From JBBIQS01 sp037442205 (GTDB lineage: Bacteria; Myxococcota; Myxococcia; Myxococcales; UBA5297): 64,000 nt of DNA. The stretch is from the NCBI GenBank assembly GCA_037442205.1, contig JBBIQS010000018.1, positions 1 to 64,000 of the forward strand, given 5' to 3'. A model generated the notes under the pieces. That model searched no databases, was not told the origin of the DNA, and saw nothing but the letters and a program-made list of their open reading frames with translations. The translations under genes and the position numbers were made by a program. Shown piece by piece: positions 12,135 through 21,637 of this stretch; position 1 is the first letter of the stretch; the number at the start of each line of letters is the position of its first letter.

Positions 12135-14987
12135 ATGCGCAGAACGCACCTGATCCACCTCGCGCCACTGGTCTTGTCACTATGGGCGTGCTCGAGCGGC
12201 ACCTCCGGCGGCTGCGCTGGCTCCGAGCCGCTGCCGGCTCCCTTCCCCAGCGCCGACAAGAAGCCCAACGTCGCCGCCACCCATATCTCCCAGGCCGGCT
12301 TCGACTACATCAACAAGAACTGGCGCTCGCTGATCTTGGCGGCGCTCCCCGGCGCCCAGCTGAGCCCCGACGACGTCTCCCCGGTCGATGGCCAGTACAA
12401 CCTCGAGGTTTCGTTCCCCTTCCCCTGCACGCCGATGAGCCCGGCCCCGACCGGAATGGGCGGCTCGCTGGCCATCTGCGACAACGGGACCGGCGGCCCG
12501 GGCACCGCCGGGTTCATGGACGGCGTCTGTGACGGCCAGGACAGCCCCTGTCCGGCGCTGATCAGCATCGAGGGGCTGAGCCTGGCCCCGGCCTCGCCCG
12601 ATCTGGTCCAGGCCAGCATCCGGCTCAAGCTCTACGTCAACAAGGACCCGGTCACCCGCGCGCTGAGCGACATCTACATCGCCTCCAGCAGCTGGGCCGG
12701 GCTGTGCGGGCCACCGATGGATTGGTGGCCGTTCTATTACAAGGGCAAGCGGCTGGGGGCCAAGGCCAACTTCTACTCGGTGGCAAGCGGCCGGCCGGAC
12801 GAGACCTTCTCGGTGGTGCTCAAGTTCTCGCTCGACCCCGACTGGGACAAGCAGATGACCTTCACCCTGGTCCCGGCGGCGGGGTCCTCGGACCTGATCG
12901 GCGGGGTCAGCGCCATCGAGCCGGGTGACATCGGCATCGCCGGCACCAACCGCGCTCTTCCCGGCGGCGGCACCGAGGACATGTGCGACTACGCGGCCTC
13001 GGCTGCGGGGTGGGGCCCGATCAAGGACATGATCATCGGCATCATCAAGCCGCTGGTCTCCAAGCAGATCGAGAACATGGTCGCGGTGCAGCGCTGCCGG
13101 AAGGTGGACGCCAAGGGCCAGTGCCCGCTGGGCAGCGTCCCGCAGTGCTACCCGGGCCAGACCTGCAAGACCTCTCCCAAGGACGAGCGCATCTGCTGGG
13201 ACGCGGCCCACAACAAGTGCGTGCCGCTGCTGCTGGGCATCGAGCAGCGGATGGCGATCGGCCAGATGCTGCAGACGTTTGGCGGCGACCCGGACTCCAA
13301 GCTGGACCTGTTCTTCAGCGGCGGCGGCGCCGACAACTCGCTGCAGATCGCCTCCGACTTCTCGCTGGGGATGACCGGCGGGATGAAGCGCACCTACGAG
13401 TCGCCCTGCGTGCCGCACGCGCCCGACGTCCAGGGGCCGGTGACGCCGGCCTATCTCTCCACCGCCAGCGACCCCAACTATCTCTACCCGGCCGGCAAGC
13501 CGAGTCTGATCGAGACCGAGGATCCGGCCTACAACCCGGCCGCCCCCAACCACCCGCTGGAGGAGCACCACGTCGCCTTCGCGGTCAGCGAGTACTTCCT
13601 CAACCATGCCTTCTGGGAGGCGCACCAGGACGGTGCGCTGTGCCTGAGCCTGAGCAGCGACGCGGTGGCGGCGCTCAACTCGGGCACGATGCGCGCCTTC
13701 CTGTTCTCGCTGGGGCTGGTGGCCGGCGACGCCAAGCAGGACGCGCCGATGATGGTCAACGTCCGGCCGCTGGCGGTGCCCAAGATCAGCGTCGGGGCCG
13801 GCACCTGGGACCCGGTCACCAAGCGCGTCGACAAGCCGCTGATCACCGTCGACATGTCCAACCTGCGGCTCGACTTCTACGCGATGATCGAGAACCGCTG
13901 GACCCGCCTGTTCACCCTGGGCGCGGACGTCAAGCTGCCGCTGTCGCTGATCACCGAGGGCTGCCCCTCGACCATCGCTCCGGCGCTGGGCGACCTCAAG
14001 AGCATGATCACCATCTACGACGGCACCAAGCAGCCGACCAACTCCGAGATCCTGGCCGAGGATCCACAGACCCTGGTCAGCCTGATCCCGGTGCTGCTGA
14101 CCGCCGCCGAGGGGATGGTGGGCACGCTGCTCAAGCCGATGGCGCTTCCGGAGCTCAACGGCTTCCGGCTGCAGCTCGACGCGCTCAAGGGCATCGACCG
14201 CATCGGCACCACCGACGAGTACGCCTACCTGGCCCTCTACGCCTCGCTGGCCAGCGCCAACGCCCAGTGCATGAGCTTCACCCCCAGCACCCGGGCGCAG
14301 CTGGTCTCGACCCAGATCCCCAGCCAGAAGGAGATCATGGCGGCGCGCAACGCCAACCTGCCGTACCCCAAGGTGGTGATCGCCGCCGAGGCGCTGGGGC
14401 TGTCGAGCAAGCTCAAGCCCGAGTTCGCCTGGCGCGTCGACGGCGGCCTGTGGAGCACCTGGCGCGACGGCCCGACCCTCGAGGTCGAGCACCCGGCGCT
14501 CTTGGCGCAGGGGCTGCATACCGTCGAGGTGCGCTCGCGAATCGCCGGCGAGCCGGGCAGCGCCGATCCCAACCCGGCCTCGGTGCACGTGCTGGTCGAC
14601 TGGCAGGCCCCGCGGGTCGCCCTCAAGGCGCAGCGGGCGACTGACCGGCTGGTGCTGGAGGTCTCGGACGCGGTCAGCTCCGCAGATCGCATGACCTACG
14701 CCTACAAGCTGGGCCAGGACCGGATCTCCGACTTCGGGCCGGCGCGCGAGCTGACCCTGACCGAGGTCGAGCGGGCCGGCGGGATCGAGGTGCAGGTCAA
14801 GGATCAGGCCGGCAACGTCGGCAGCGCCAGCTGGCATCCGGCGACCCAGCAGCTGGCCCCCGAGCCCGGAGACGGAATCACCGCTCCCCGCGGTGGCGCC
14901 GGCTGCAGCGCCTCGGGCGGCGGGCTGGGCGGCCTGCTGGCCCTGCTGGCGGTGCCCGCCGCGCTGAGGAGGCGCCGGGCGGCGTGA
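12135..14987 (+). CDS. Large lipoprotein with MYXO-CTERM-like C-terminal tail
   Basis: The 950-residue protein has an N-terminal lipoprotein signal (LAPLVLSLWAC, Cys19). The C-terminus carries GAGC (Cys924), a small Gly/Ser linker, a hydrophobic helix (about 931-944) and RRRR (945-948). That is the architecture of the MYXO-CTERM sorting signal of Myxococcota, in which the Cys is processed by a myxosortase. The body is beta-rich with Cys pairs (CRKVDAKGQCPLGSVPQC, CKTSPKDERICWD). Near the end there is an Ig-like stretch (VEVRSRIAGEPGS, VLVDWQAPRV). No enzyme motif is seen. Its stop overlaps the start of the next gene by 4 bases (GTGA). Confidence 0.8.
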   Translation: MRRTHLIHLAPLVLSLWACSSGTSGGCAGSEPLPAPFPSADKKPNVAATHISQAGFDYINKNWRSLILAALPGAQLSPDDVSPVDGQYNLEVSFPFPCTPMSPAPTGMGGSLAICDNGTGGPGTAGFMDGVCDGQDSPCPALISIEGLSLAPASPDLVQASIRLKLYVNKDPVTRALSDIYIASSSWAGLCGPPMDWWPFYYKGKRLGAKANFYSVASGRPDETFSVVLKFSLDPDWDKQMTFTLVPAAGSSDLIGGVSAIEPGDIGIAGTNRALPGGGTEDMCDYAASAAGWGPIKDMIIGIIKPLVSKQIENMVAVQRCRKVDAKGQCPLGSVPQCYPGQTCKTSPKDERICWDAAHNKCVPLLLGIEQRMAIGQMLQTFGGDPDSKLDLFFSGGGADNSLQIASDFSLGMTGGMKRTYESPCVPHAPDVQGPVTPAYLSTASDPNYLYPAGKPSLIETEDPAYNPAAPNHPLEEHHVAFAVSEYFLNHAFWEAHQDGALCLSLSSDAVAALNSGTMRAFLFSLGLVAGDAKQDAPMMVNVRPLAVPKISVGAGTWDPVTKRVDKPLITVDMSNLRLDFYAMIENRWTRLFTLGADVKLPLSLITEGCPSTIAPALGDLKSMITIYDGTKQPTNSEILAEDPQTLVSLIPVLLTAAEGMVGTLLKPMALPELNGFRLQLDALKGIDRIGTTDEYAYLALYASLASANAQCMSFTPSTRAQLVSTQIPSQKEIMAARNANLPYPKVVIAAEALGLSSKLKPEFAWRVDGGLWSTWRDGPTLEVEHPALLAQGLHTVEVRSRIAGEPGSADPNPASVHVLVDWQAPRVALKAQRATDRLVLEVSDAVSSADRMTYAYKLGQDRISDFGPARELTLTEVERAGGIEVQVKDQAGNVGSASWHPATQQLAPEPGDGITAPRGGAGCSASGGGLGGLLALLAVPAALRRRRAA

Positions 14988-15610
14988 GGGCGCCGAACGC
15001 GAGCGAACACTGTCGAATCCGGCGGCTGGGCCCCCGTGGCGGGTCCGGCCGCCGGCCGTATTGGCCGGGCCTCGCCGGCGCGCTGGCGATCGCCCTCGCC
15101 CTGGCGGCCCCGGCCGCAGCGAGCGCCCAGGAGCGCGAGGTCGCGCTGGACCACGCCGGCAGCGTCGGGCTGATCGCCGCGGCTGGGCCAGAGTGGGGCA
15201 CCTTCGAGATCGGCCGCTGTCCGACCTGCCAGATCGACCGGGTGCTGGCCGGGTTCTCGGTCCTGCTCGACGTGGGCGGCACGGTGGCGGTGGGGCAGGA
15301 GGGCAGCGAGCTGGCGCTGCGGCTGAGGCTGGTCGGGGCGTCCGAGCTGCGCGGAGTCGCCGCCGCCTTCGGCTACCGCCACTTCTTCGGCTTCGAGGAG
15401 CTCAAGACCTACTTCTCGTTCGATCTGCTGGCCGACTTCGCCCCGGCGCTGGCGGGCGGGGCGCGAGCCAGCTTCGGCGCCATGTACGAGCTGTCTCCGG
15501 TGCTCGGGCTCTACAGCGAGGCCGGGGCGAGCTTCGCCCTCGGCCAGGGCCGCCGCTTCGGCGCCGAGCTCACCTTCGGCCTGCAGGCGCGCTCGTACTG
15601 GCTCCAGTGA
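14984..15610 (+). CDS. Exported beta-barrel-like protein
   Basis: The product has 208 residues from a GTG start that overlaps the previous stop, so the two genes are coupled. A long Arg-rich N-terminus precedes the hydrophobic signal (LAGALAIALALAAPAAASA), with probable cleavage before QERE. The mature part alternates hydrophobic and polar residues with many Gly and aromatic residues (AFGYRHFFGFEELKTYFSF, FGLQARSYWLQ), as in small outer-membrane beta-barrels. An internal start nearer the signal is possible. A role beside the large surface lipoprotein is inference. Confidence 0.65.
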   Translation: MRAPNASEHCRIRRLGPRGGSGRRPYWPGLAGALAIALALAAPAAASAQEREVALDHAGSVGLIAAAGPEWGTFEIGRCPTCQIDRVLAGFSVLLDVGGTVAVGQEGSELALRLRLVGASELRGVAAAFGYRHFFGFEELKTYFSFDLLADFAPALAGGARASFGAMYELSPVLGLYSEAGASFALGQGRRFGAELTFGLQARSYWLQ

Positions 15611-15694
15611 CCAGCCCGCCGTTGTCCCTGCGGCGCGCCTCTGGCCCGCAGGGCAAGACAAATCGACGCGCCGACGGGAAGTTTTTTTGACCGA

Positions 15695-15734
15695 TGTCGG
15701 ACCCTGTGCGACCTTGTGAGTAGATGTAGGACAA
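15695..15734 (+). repeat. Four 10-bp phased TGTnnGAC-type repeats (probable operator)
   Basis: TGT recurs exactly every 10 bases at 15695, 15705, 15715 and 15725. The units are TGTCGGACCC, TGTGCGACCT, TGTGAGTAGA (degenerate) and TGTAGGACAA. The array ends 18 bases before the start of a ribbon-helix-helix gene. RHH dimers often bind tandem half-turn or full-turn repeats, so this is a likely autoregulatory operator. Confidence 0.6.
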
Positions 15735-15751
15735 CTCGCAAGGAGCGCGGC

Positions 15752-15907
15752 ATGGACACGTCTAAGCGCCTGGTTTCCCTGGTGTTCCGCATCCCCAAGC
15801 CCAGCCTCGAGGCCCTGCGCGGGCTGTCCACCCGGACCCGGGTCCGCCAGAGCGAGTACCTGCGCGAGGCCATCGAGGATCTGCTGAGCAAGTACCAGCT
15901 CGGCTGA
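15752..15907 (+). CDS. Small ribbon-helix-helix DNA-binding protein
   Basis: The 51-residue protein has the complete RHH (CopG/MetJ-Arc) fold: a short strand (LVSLVFRIP, about 7-15), helix A (PSLEALRGLSTRT), a turn, and helix B (RQSEYLREAIEDLLSKY). Such proteins dimerise and use the paired strand to read DNA. ATG 15752 follows AAGGAG with a 6-base spacing. Directly upstream is a phased repeat array that is the natural candidate for its own operator. There is no adjacent toxin gene, so it is more likely a stand-alone regulator than an antitoxin. Confidence 0.85.
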   Translation: MDTSKRLVSLVFRIPKPSLEALRGLSTRTRVRQSEYLREAIEDLLSKYQLG

Positions 15908-15915
15908 GGCCGCCC

Positions 15916-15930
15916 GCCCCCTGGCGGGGC
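15916..15930 (+). terminator. Short GC hairpin after the RHH gene
   Basis: GCCCC (15916-15920) pairs with GGGGC (15926-15930) across a 5-base loop, 9 bases after the RHH stop. There is no T-tract, so the terminator call is weak. Confidence 0.3.
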
Positions 15931-16027
15931 ATTCGCCTTGGCCCGGGCCGCGCGGCATGGGCTAAGATGCGAGCCCGGCGAGCGGCGGAATCGATGCCGC
16001 TCGGGGTGACCGCCAAGGAGGGCGCGA

Positions 16028-16999
16028 TTGGCTGCGAACGCTGGACTGGGAATCGACGTCGGCAGCAGCGGCGGGCAGTGGCTGTTCAAGCAGGGCGATC
16101 TGCTGCTGGGCCCGGTACCGTTCACTGCGCTGGTGGAGATGCTCTTCGCCGGCGAGCTCGACGCCAATACCCCGGTCCGCCTCCACGGCAGCGACGAGCC
16201 GTTCAAGCCGGTCTCGCAGATCCCGCAGTTCACCGTCCACCTCGCCAAGGCCCAGGCCAAGCGCCGGGTGGAGGCCAGCGCCAGCGAGAAGCAGAAGCTC
16301 GAGCGGCGCGGCCGGAATCTGAAGCTCGCCGCGGCGATCATCCTGGCGCTGGGCGTGCTTTACCCCGCTTGGCTGGGCGCCTCCTGGCTGGCCATCCACC
16401 AGCCCTGGCGCGCCAAGTTCGAGCTCGCTGAGCCGACGATCACCGACGAGATCTTCGAGCTCAAGCTCGCCTCGGCCCGCGAGGCCGACGAGCTGGCCTA
16501 TCCCGACGCCCGCGCCCCGCGCGCCAGGCCCACCGAGCCGGGCAAGCCCAAGCCGCCGACTCCGGCGCCGACTCCTGGCCAGCCGCCGGCGAAGCCCGGC
16601 ACCGCGGTGGCCGCCGCGCCGACCAAGCCCGCCCCTGGGGCGGTGGCCTCCGCCCACCCGCGCGCCGGCACCGCCCAGGGCGACGACGACGTCCAGGTCG
16701 TCCAGCAGTGGGACAAGGACGCCATCTTCGCCATCGTCCGCTCCAACAAGACCTCGCTCCACCGCTGCCTCAAGGCCGAGTCCGCCCGCCAGAAGGAGGG
16801 CTGGGAGGCGCGGATCCCGATCGAGTTCACCATCGGCAACGACGGGCGGGTTTCCAAGCTGTGGATCGACAACCCCGACTACAAAGCGGAGAGCACCGAG
16901 CTGTTCGTCTGCATGCTCGGCGAGCTCAAGAAGTGGAAATTCCCCAGCTTCCAAGGTGAGCAGCCGAGCGTCCCACTCACCTTCAACATCAAGCGCTGA
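16028..16999 (+). CDS. GYF-domain / AgmX-PglI C-terminal membrane protein
   Basis: The protein has 323 residues. The N-terminus (WLFKQGDLLLGPVPFTALVE, about 19-38) is a GYF_2 domain. One membrane segment follows (about 100-122), then a Pro/Ala/Lys linker. The C-terminal domain (about 235-323) has the AgmX/PglI pattern with Cys pair LHRCLK ... FVCMLG, the strand phrase IPIEFTIGNDGRVSKLWID and the closing WKFPSFQGEQPSVPLTFNI, related to TonB C-terminal folds. Homologues in Myxococcus include gliding-motility proteins, but this domain is widespread and does not prove a motility role. The start is TTG 16028, supported by AAGGAGG just upstream. Confidence 0.82.
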   Translation: MAANAGLGIDVGSSGGQWLFKQGDLLLGPVPFTALVEMLFAGELDANTPVRLHGSDEPFKPVSQIPQFTVHLAKAQAKRRVEASASEKQKLERRGRNLKLAAAIILALGVLYPAWLGASWLAIHQPWRAKFELAEPTITDEIFELKLASAREADELAYPDARAPRARPTEPGKPKPPTPAPTPGQPPAKPGTAVAAAPTKPAPGAVASAHPRAGTAQGDDDVQVVQQWDKDAIFAIVRSNKTSLHRCLKAESARQKEGWEARIPIEFTIGNDGRVSKLWIDNPDYKAESTELFVCMLGELKKWKFPSFQGEQPSVPLTFNIKR

Positions 17000-17094
17000 C
17001 CCCCTCCCGCGCCCCCGTGCCGAGGGCGCGCTTGTCGCCAAGCGAACACCTGCTAAGCTGCCGCCCCTTTCCTCGCCCGTGAAGGAGGCAGCAG

Positions 17095-17748
17095 ATGCAG
17101 TCGAGCGGACAGGCAGCGGTCGCCAAGAGAGCCAGCGAGGTCGAGCCGGGGACGCTGCGCCACCAGGTGCTTCTGACCGCGCAGAAGTTCAAGTCGAGCT
17201 GGGTCGAGCTGGGCTCGCTGCTGGTCAAGGTGCGCGCCAGCGGCAGCTTCGAGGAGTGGGGCTACGAGTCGTTCGAGGCCTACTGCACCAAGGAGCTGCG
17301 CATCAAGAAGGCCACGGCCGAGAAGCTCACCATGAGCTACTCGTTCCTCTCCAAGCACGAGCGGTCGATGGCCGAGCCCGCCCCCAGCGCCCCGAGCGCT
17401 TCGAGGGAGCCGGTGCTCGGGCGCGAGCCGCCGGCGTTCGAGGTGGTGAGCGTGCTGGCCGGGGCCGAGCAGCGCGGCCAGCTGAGCGAGAAGGACTACC
17501 AGTCGCTGCGCGAGCAGCTGTGGGCCGACGAGCGGCCCGCCAACCAGGTGGCAAAGGAGCTGGCGCAGAAGTTCCCGCCGCCGCCCAAGCCCGCCCCTCC
17601 GGCGGATCTGGTGCTGCGCCGGCTCGCCCAGGCGGCGCGCAAGCTGGCCGGCGATCTCAAGGGGTGCGACAAGATCCCCGGCGCGGTGGCCGAGCGCGCC
17701 GAGGCCCTGGCCGAAGAGGTGGAGGAGCTCGCCGGCCGGGCGCGCTGA
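17095..17748 (+). CDS. Hypothetical cytoplasmic protein
   Basis: The 217-residue protein has no signal or membrane part. A helical N-terminal region (about 20-80) contains SSWVELGSLLVKVRASGSF and WGYESFEAYCTKELRIKKAT, which looks like a small DNA-associated or plasmid-type helical domain, though I cannot name it. A Pro/Ala linker and a charged C-terminal helix (AERAEALAEEVEELAGRAR) follow. ATG 17095 has a strong GAAGGAGG ribosome-binding site. The gene lies alone between the GYF/AgmX gene and clpX. Function is unknown. Confidence 0.65.
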   Translation: MQSSGQAAVAKRASEVEPGTLRHQVLLTAQKFKSSWVELGSLLVKVRASGSFEEWGYESFEAYCTKELRIKKATAEKLTMSYSFLSKHERSMAEPAPSAPSASREPVLGREPPAFEVVSVLAGAEQRGQLSEKDYQSLREQLWADERPANQVAKELAQKFPPPPKPAPPADLVLRRLAQAARKLAGDLKGCDKIPGAVAERAEALAEEVEELAGRAR

Positions 17749-17930
17749 AACCGGGGCGGTCGCGGAAGTTCGTGCAACTGGCCGTGGCGGCGGGGCGAGG
17801 GCCGGCCCTATATTCAGCGATGGAAGGCAGGCCGCGAAGGGCCTCACCCCCATGGGCCCTGTCGAGTGGCGGCAGCGCGAGAGGGCTTGACGGGGCGCGC
17901 GAAAGAATCGTGACTGCCGGCCGATCGGGA

Positions 17931-17936
17931 TAGAAT
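17931..17936 (+). promoter_or_regulatory. Possible -10 element upstream of clpX
   Basis: TAGAAT at 17931-17936 matches five of six bases of the sigma70 -10 consensus and lies 100 bases before the clpX start in a 287-base spacer. The -35 region at the right distance is poor, so this is only a candidate. Confidence 0.25.
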
Positions 17937-18035
17937 GGCCGGGCCAGTCAGTTGGCAGTCGAGGAAGTCGCAAATCAGAGCGTGGCCTAGGAGGCGGGGC
18001 GCGTCACGCCACTCGCCAGGTCGTGGAGGCAGCAA

Positions 18036-19316
<1,281 letters not shown>

Positions 19317-19342
19317 GCGGCTTCCCGGCGGGATCGAGCTTC

Positions 19343-19366
19343 GGGCGGGGCCTTCGGGCTCCGCCC
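19343..19366 (+). terminator. Terminator of clpX
   Basis: A 10-bp stem (19343-19352 with 19357-19366, one G-T pair) is closed by a UUCG tetraloop and followed by TTCGTTCTTC. It lies 27 bases after the clpX stop. Confidence 0.75.
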
Positions 19367-19446
19367 TTCGTTCTTCAGAGAGCAGACGACGTGCAGCCCC
19401 CGCCGCGGCGCGACGTTCGCCGGGCCCGGGATCTTTGGGGCGGCGC

Positions 19447-19481
19447 GCCCCGCGCACGGCTCAACAGCCGGTGCGCGGGGC
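19447..19481 (-). terminator. Terminator hairpin of rsgA
   Basis: The arms GCCCCGCGCAC... and ...GTGCGCGGGGC form a stem of about 15 bp with one bulged G around a CAAC loop. It lies 15 bases beyond the rsgA stop and faces the clpX terminator. Confidence 0.6.
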
Positions 19482-19495
19482 CGCCTCAGCGATGG

Positions 19496-20581
19496 CTACG
19501 GCTTGCCTCCCTTCCACTTGCGCAGTCTCGCGACCTCGTCGAAGAGCTGCCCCCACACCCGCTCGGCCTGCCGACGTTTGTGAGCGTCGTGGCGAAGCTC
19601 GTTGGCTTGTGCTTCGCGCTCGAGCTTGCGGTAGTGCTCAAGCCGCTCTTCGTCCAGCTCGCCCGACTCGACCGCCGCCTTCACCGCGCACCCCGGCTCT
19701 GACTGGTGGCTGCAGTCCCCAAAGCGGCATCCTCTCGCGAGCGAGGCGATGTCTCCGAAGGTGGCCACCAGGCCCTCGTCGTCGACCAGCTGCAGTTCGC
19801 GCATCCCCGGGGTGTCGAGCAGCAGGCCGCCGCCCGGGAGGGCGACCAACTGGCGGTGGGTGGTGACGTGGCAGCCGCGGCCGTCGCTGGCCCGCACTTC
19901 CCCGGTGCGCATTCGCTCCTCGCCGAGCAGGGCGTTGACCAGGGTCGACTTGCCAGCCCCGGAGGAGCCGACGAAGGCCACAGTCATTCCGGCGCCGATG
20001 CAGGCGCGCACCTCCTCGATGCCCTGGCGGTGGAGTGCGCTGGCGACCCGGACCGGAACACCGACGCAGTGCGCTTCTACCTCGGCGAGGTGGCCGCCGA
20101 GGTCGTGGCAGAGGTCGGCCTTGCTGAGGATCACCCCGGGCTGAGCGCCGCTCGCCCAGATTCGGGCGAGGTAACGCTCGATCCGGCGGACGTTGAAGTC
20201 GGAGTCGAGGCCGCAGACCGCGAAGACCAGATCGACGTTGGCCGCCACCACCTGGGCGCGAGCCTCGCGGCCGGCGGCGCCGCGGGTGAACACCGTGCGC
20301 CGGGTCAGGACCCGTTCGATCACGGTTTGGTCGGGTCCGGGGGCGTCCTTGACCAGGACCCAGTCGCCAACTCCGGGAGCGCCGGCCTCCTCGAACTCGA
20401 GGCGGAGCCGCCCGGCGAGCAGGGCCCGGCGCGCGCCGGCGCTGGACCAGATTTCATAGGCGCCCCGGTGCTCAGCGGCAATGCGGGCGGGGACGAGCCC
20501 GCGTTCGTGTGGCTGAACTTGCTGCTCGAAGAAAGGGCCGAAGCCCAGGGTAGAGAGGTGGGTCACGAGGTCGTTCTCCAT
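19496..20581 (-). CDS. rsgA: Ribosome small-subunit-dependent GTPase A
   Basis: RsgA is a circularly permuted GTPase that helps late 30S subunit maturation. The 361-residue protein has an OB-like N-terminal part, then GTPase motifs in permuted order: SKAD (G4), GSSGAGKST (G1) and DTPG (G3). It ends with the zinc-binding set CRFGDCSHQSEPGC. The start MENDLV at 20581 is preferred; the open frame runs 34 codons further but that part is Arg/Cys-rich and unlike the family. It is transcribed alone towards clpX. Confidence 0.96.
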   Translation of the reverse strand: MENDLVTHLSTLGFGPFFEQQVQPHERGLVPARIAAEHRGAYEIWSSAGARRALLAGRLRLEFEEAGAPGVGDWVLVKDAPGPDQTVIERVLTRRTVFTRGAAGREARAQVVAANVDLVFAVCGLDSDFNVRRIERYLARIWASGAQPGVILSKADLCHDLGGHLAEVEAHCVGVPVRVASALHRQGIEEVRACIGAGMTVAFVGSSGAGKSTLVNALLGEERMRTGEVRASDGRGCHVTTHRQLVALPGGGLLLDTPGMRELQLVDDEGLVATFGDIASLARGCRFGDCSHQSEPGCAVKAAVESGELDEERLEHYRKLEREAQANELRHDAHKRRQAERVWGQLFDEVARLRKWKGGKP

Positions 20582-20611
20582 CCGCGCCGTCGTCAGACAG
20601 GCGCAGTCAGC

Positions 20612-20644
20612 CCGCGCGCAACACGCTTCGCTGCGGGCGCGCGG
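20612..20644 (-). other. Inverted repeat just upstream of rsgA
   Basis: CCGCGCGC (20612-20619) and GCGCGCGG (20637-20644) can pair over a 17-base loop. It sits 31 to 63 bases before the rsgA ATG within the 269-base spacer to the next gene. It may be a leader structure. No other feature was identified in the spacer 20582-20850. Confidence 0.3.
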
Positions 20645-20850
20645 ACAAGGATTGGCGAGTTGCGGGAGCCCGCCCCGGGGCAATCAGCCGCGGGGCGCCG
20701 GCGTCCTCACGCAAGATCCATGTGGAGTACAACGACCGACATCCAGCCTCCGGCGGGACCCATTGGCCCCGCTACAACATCAATATAGCTCCCGCGCAGT
20801 CCGAAGAGATAAGGCCGGTCGTTGAGCGGGCGGACGGGCCCTCTCTCGGG

Positions 20851-21546
20851 TCAGCGCCCCAGCCGGTCGCGCAGCGCCCGCTGTCGCGGATTGCTATGCA
20901 GCAGCTCGGCGAAGAGGTTGCCGCGGAAGACCATCGCCAGGTGGACGAAGATCCCGAGGAGCAGCGGACCGAGAAGGGTGGCCGCCGGCAGCCGGGCCAG
21001 CCAGGGCACGCCGAACCAGAGCGCCAGTCCGATCGGGATATTGGGGAGGAACCACTCCAGCCACTGCCGCTGGATGAAGGAGATGCTCTCGCCCAGGGTC
21101 GCCAGGCCGCTCGAGCTGGGCCGCTGGTAGATGACCTCGGGCACCGCGTTGAAGAGCACGAACAGCACCGCGCTTGCGGCCAGGGCGAGGGCTCCGGCGT
21201 TCGGCGCCCGGGCCAGCAGCGGCCCCAGAAGCAGCTGCGCGATCCAGATTACGAAGAGCACGTTCATCAGCGGCCAGAAGTAGGGCTTCATGCTCTGCGG
21301 CATCTCGCGCAGCCGGACCAGCGACCCGCTGACCAGCTCGGCGAGGACGTAGAGGTAGGAGGCCAGGAGCGCGTCGTAGACGATGGCGATCAGGAATCCG
21401 CTCAGGATTCCGAACCCCGCCAGCAGCGCGGCGATGGGCGCGAAGGCCCAGGCGTAAACGACCGGAATCAGCAGCGTCCACGGGCTCTTGGCGATCGCTC
21501 GCAGGGCCCGCAGCAGGCAGTCGCCGTAGATGCGCAGCAGGACCAT
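20851..21546 (-). CDS. Integral membrane protein, unknown function
   Basis: The 231-residue protein has about six hydrophobic segments, for example LIPVVYAWAFAPIAALLAGF, GILSGFLIAIVYDALLASYL, FWPLMNVLFVIWIAQLLLGP and LLGPLLLGIFVHLAMVF. It ends in an Arg-rich cytoplasmic tail. There is no transporter signature that I recognise. It is followed by rsgA after 269 bases and preceded by the Nudix gene after about 90 bases. The coding frame fits the surrounding codon use well. Confidence 0.7.
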   Translation of the reverse strand: MVLLRIYGDCLLRALRAIAKSPWTLLIPVVYAWAFAPIAALLAGFGILSGFLIAIVYDALLASYLYVLAELVSGSLVRLREMPQSMKPYFWPLMNVLFVIWIAQLLLGPLLARAPNAGALALAASAVLFVLFNAVPEVIYQRPSSSGLATLGESISFIQRQWLEWFLPNIPIGLALWFGVPWLARLPAATLLGPLLLGIFVHLAMVFRGNLFAELLHSNPRQRALRDRLGR

Positions 21547-21637
21547 CGCGGGCCTCCGCGCAATGCCTAGCTCGACCCGACCCGCCGGGCGAGCGCCGCG
21601 CGGGCGGGGGCGGCGAGACTGTTGATTCGCGCGGCGT

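Noticed and set aside
12180..14837. Very long antisense open frame opposite the large lipoprotein gene
   Set aside because: Its translation is Arg/Ala/Gly/Leu-rich without motifs, and the plus-strand gene has signal, Cys pairs and a sorting tail. At this G+C stop codons are rare on both strands.
16520..16680. Short-repeat or CRISPR-like array
   Set aside because: The periodicity comes from Pro/Ala/Lys codons in the linker of the GYF/AgmX protein; there are no equal repeats with spacers.
20582..20850. tRNA gene in the spacer before rsgA
   Set aside because: No cloverleaf with acceptor stem and T-loop could be drawn; the hairpin there is a simple inverted repeat.
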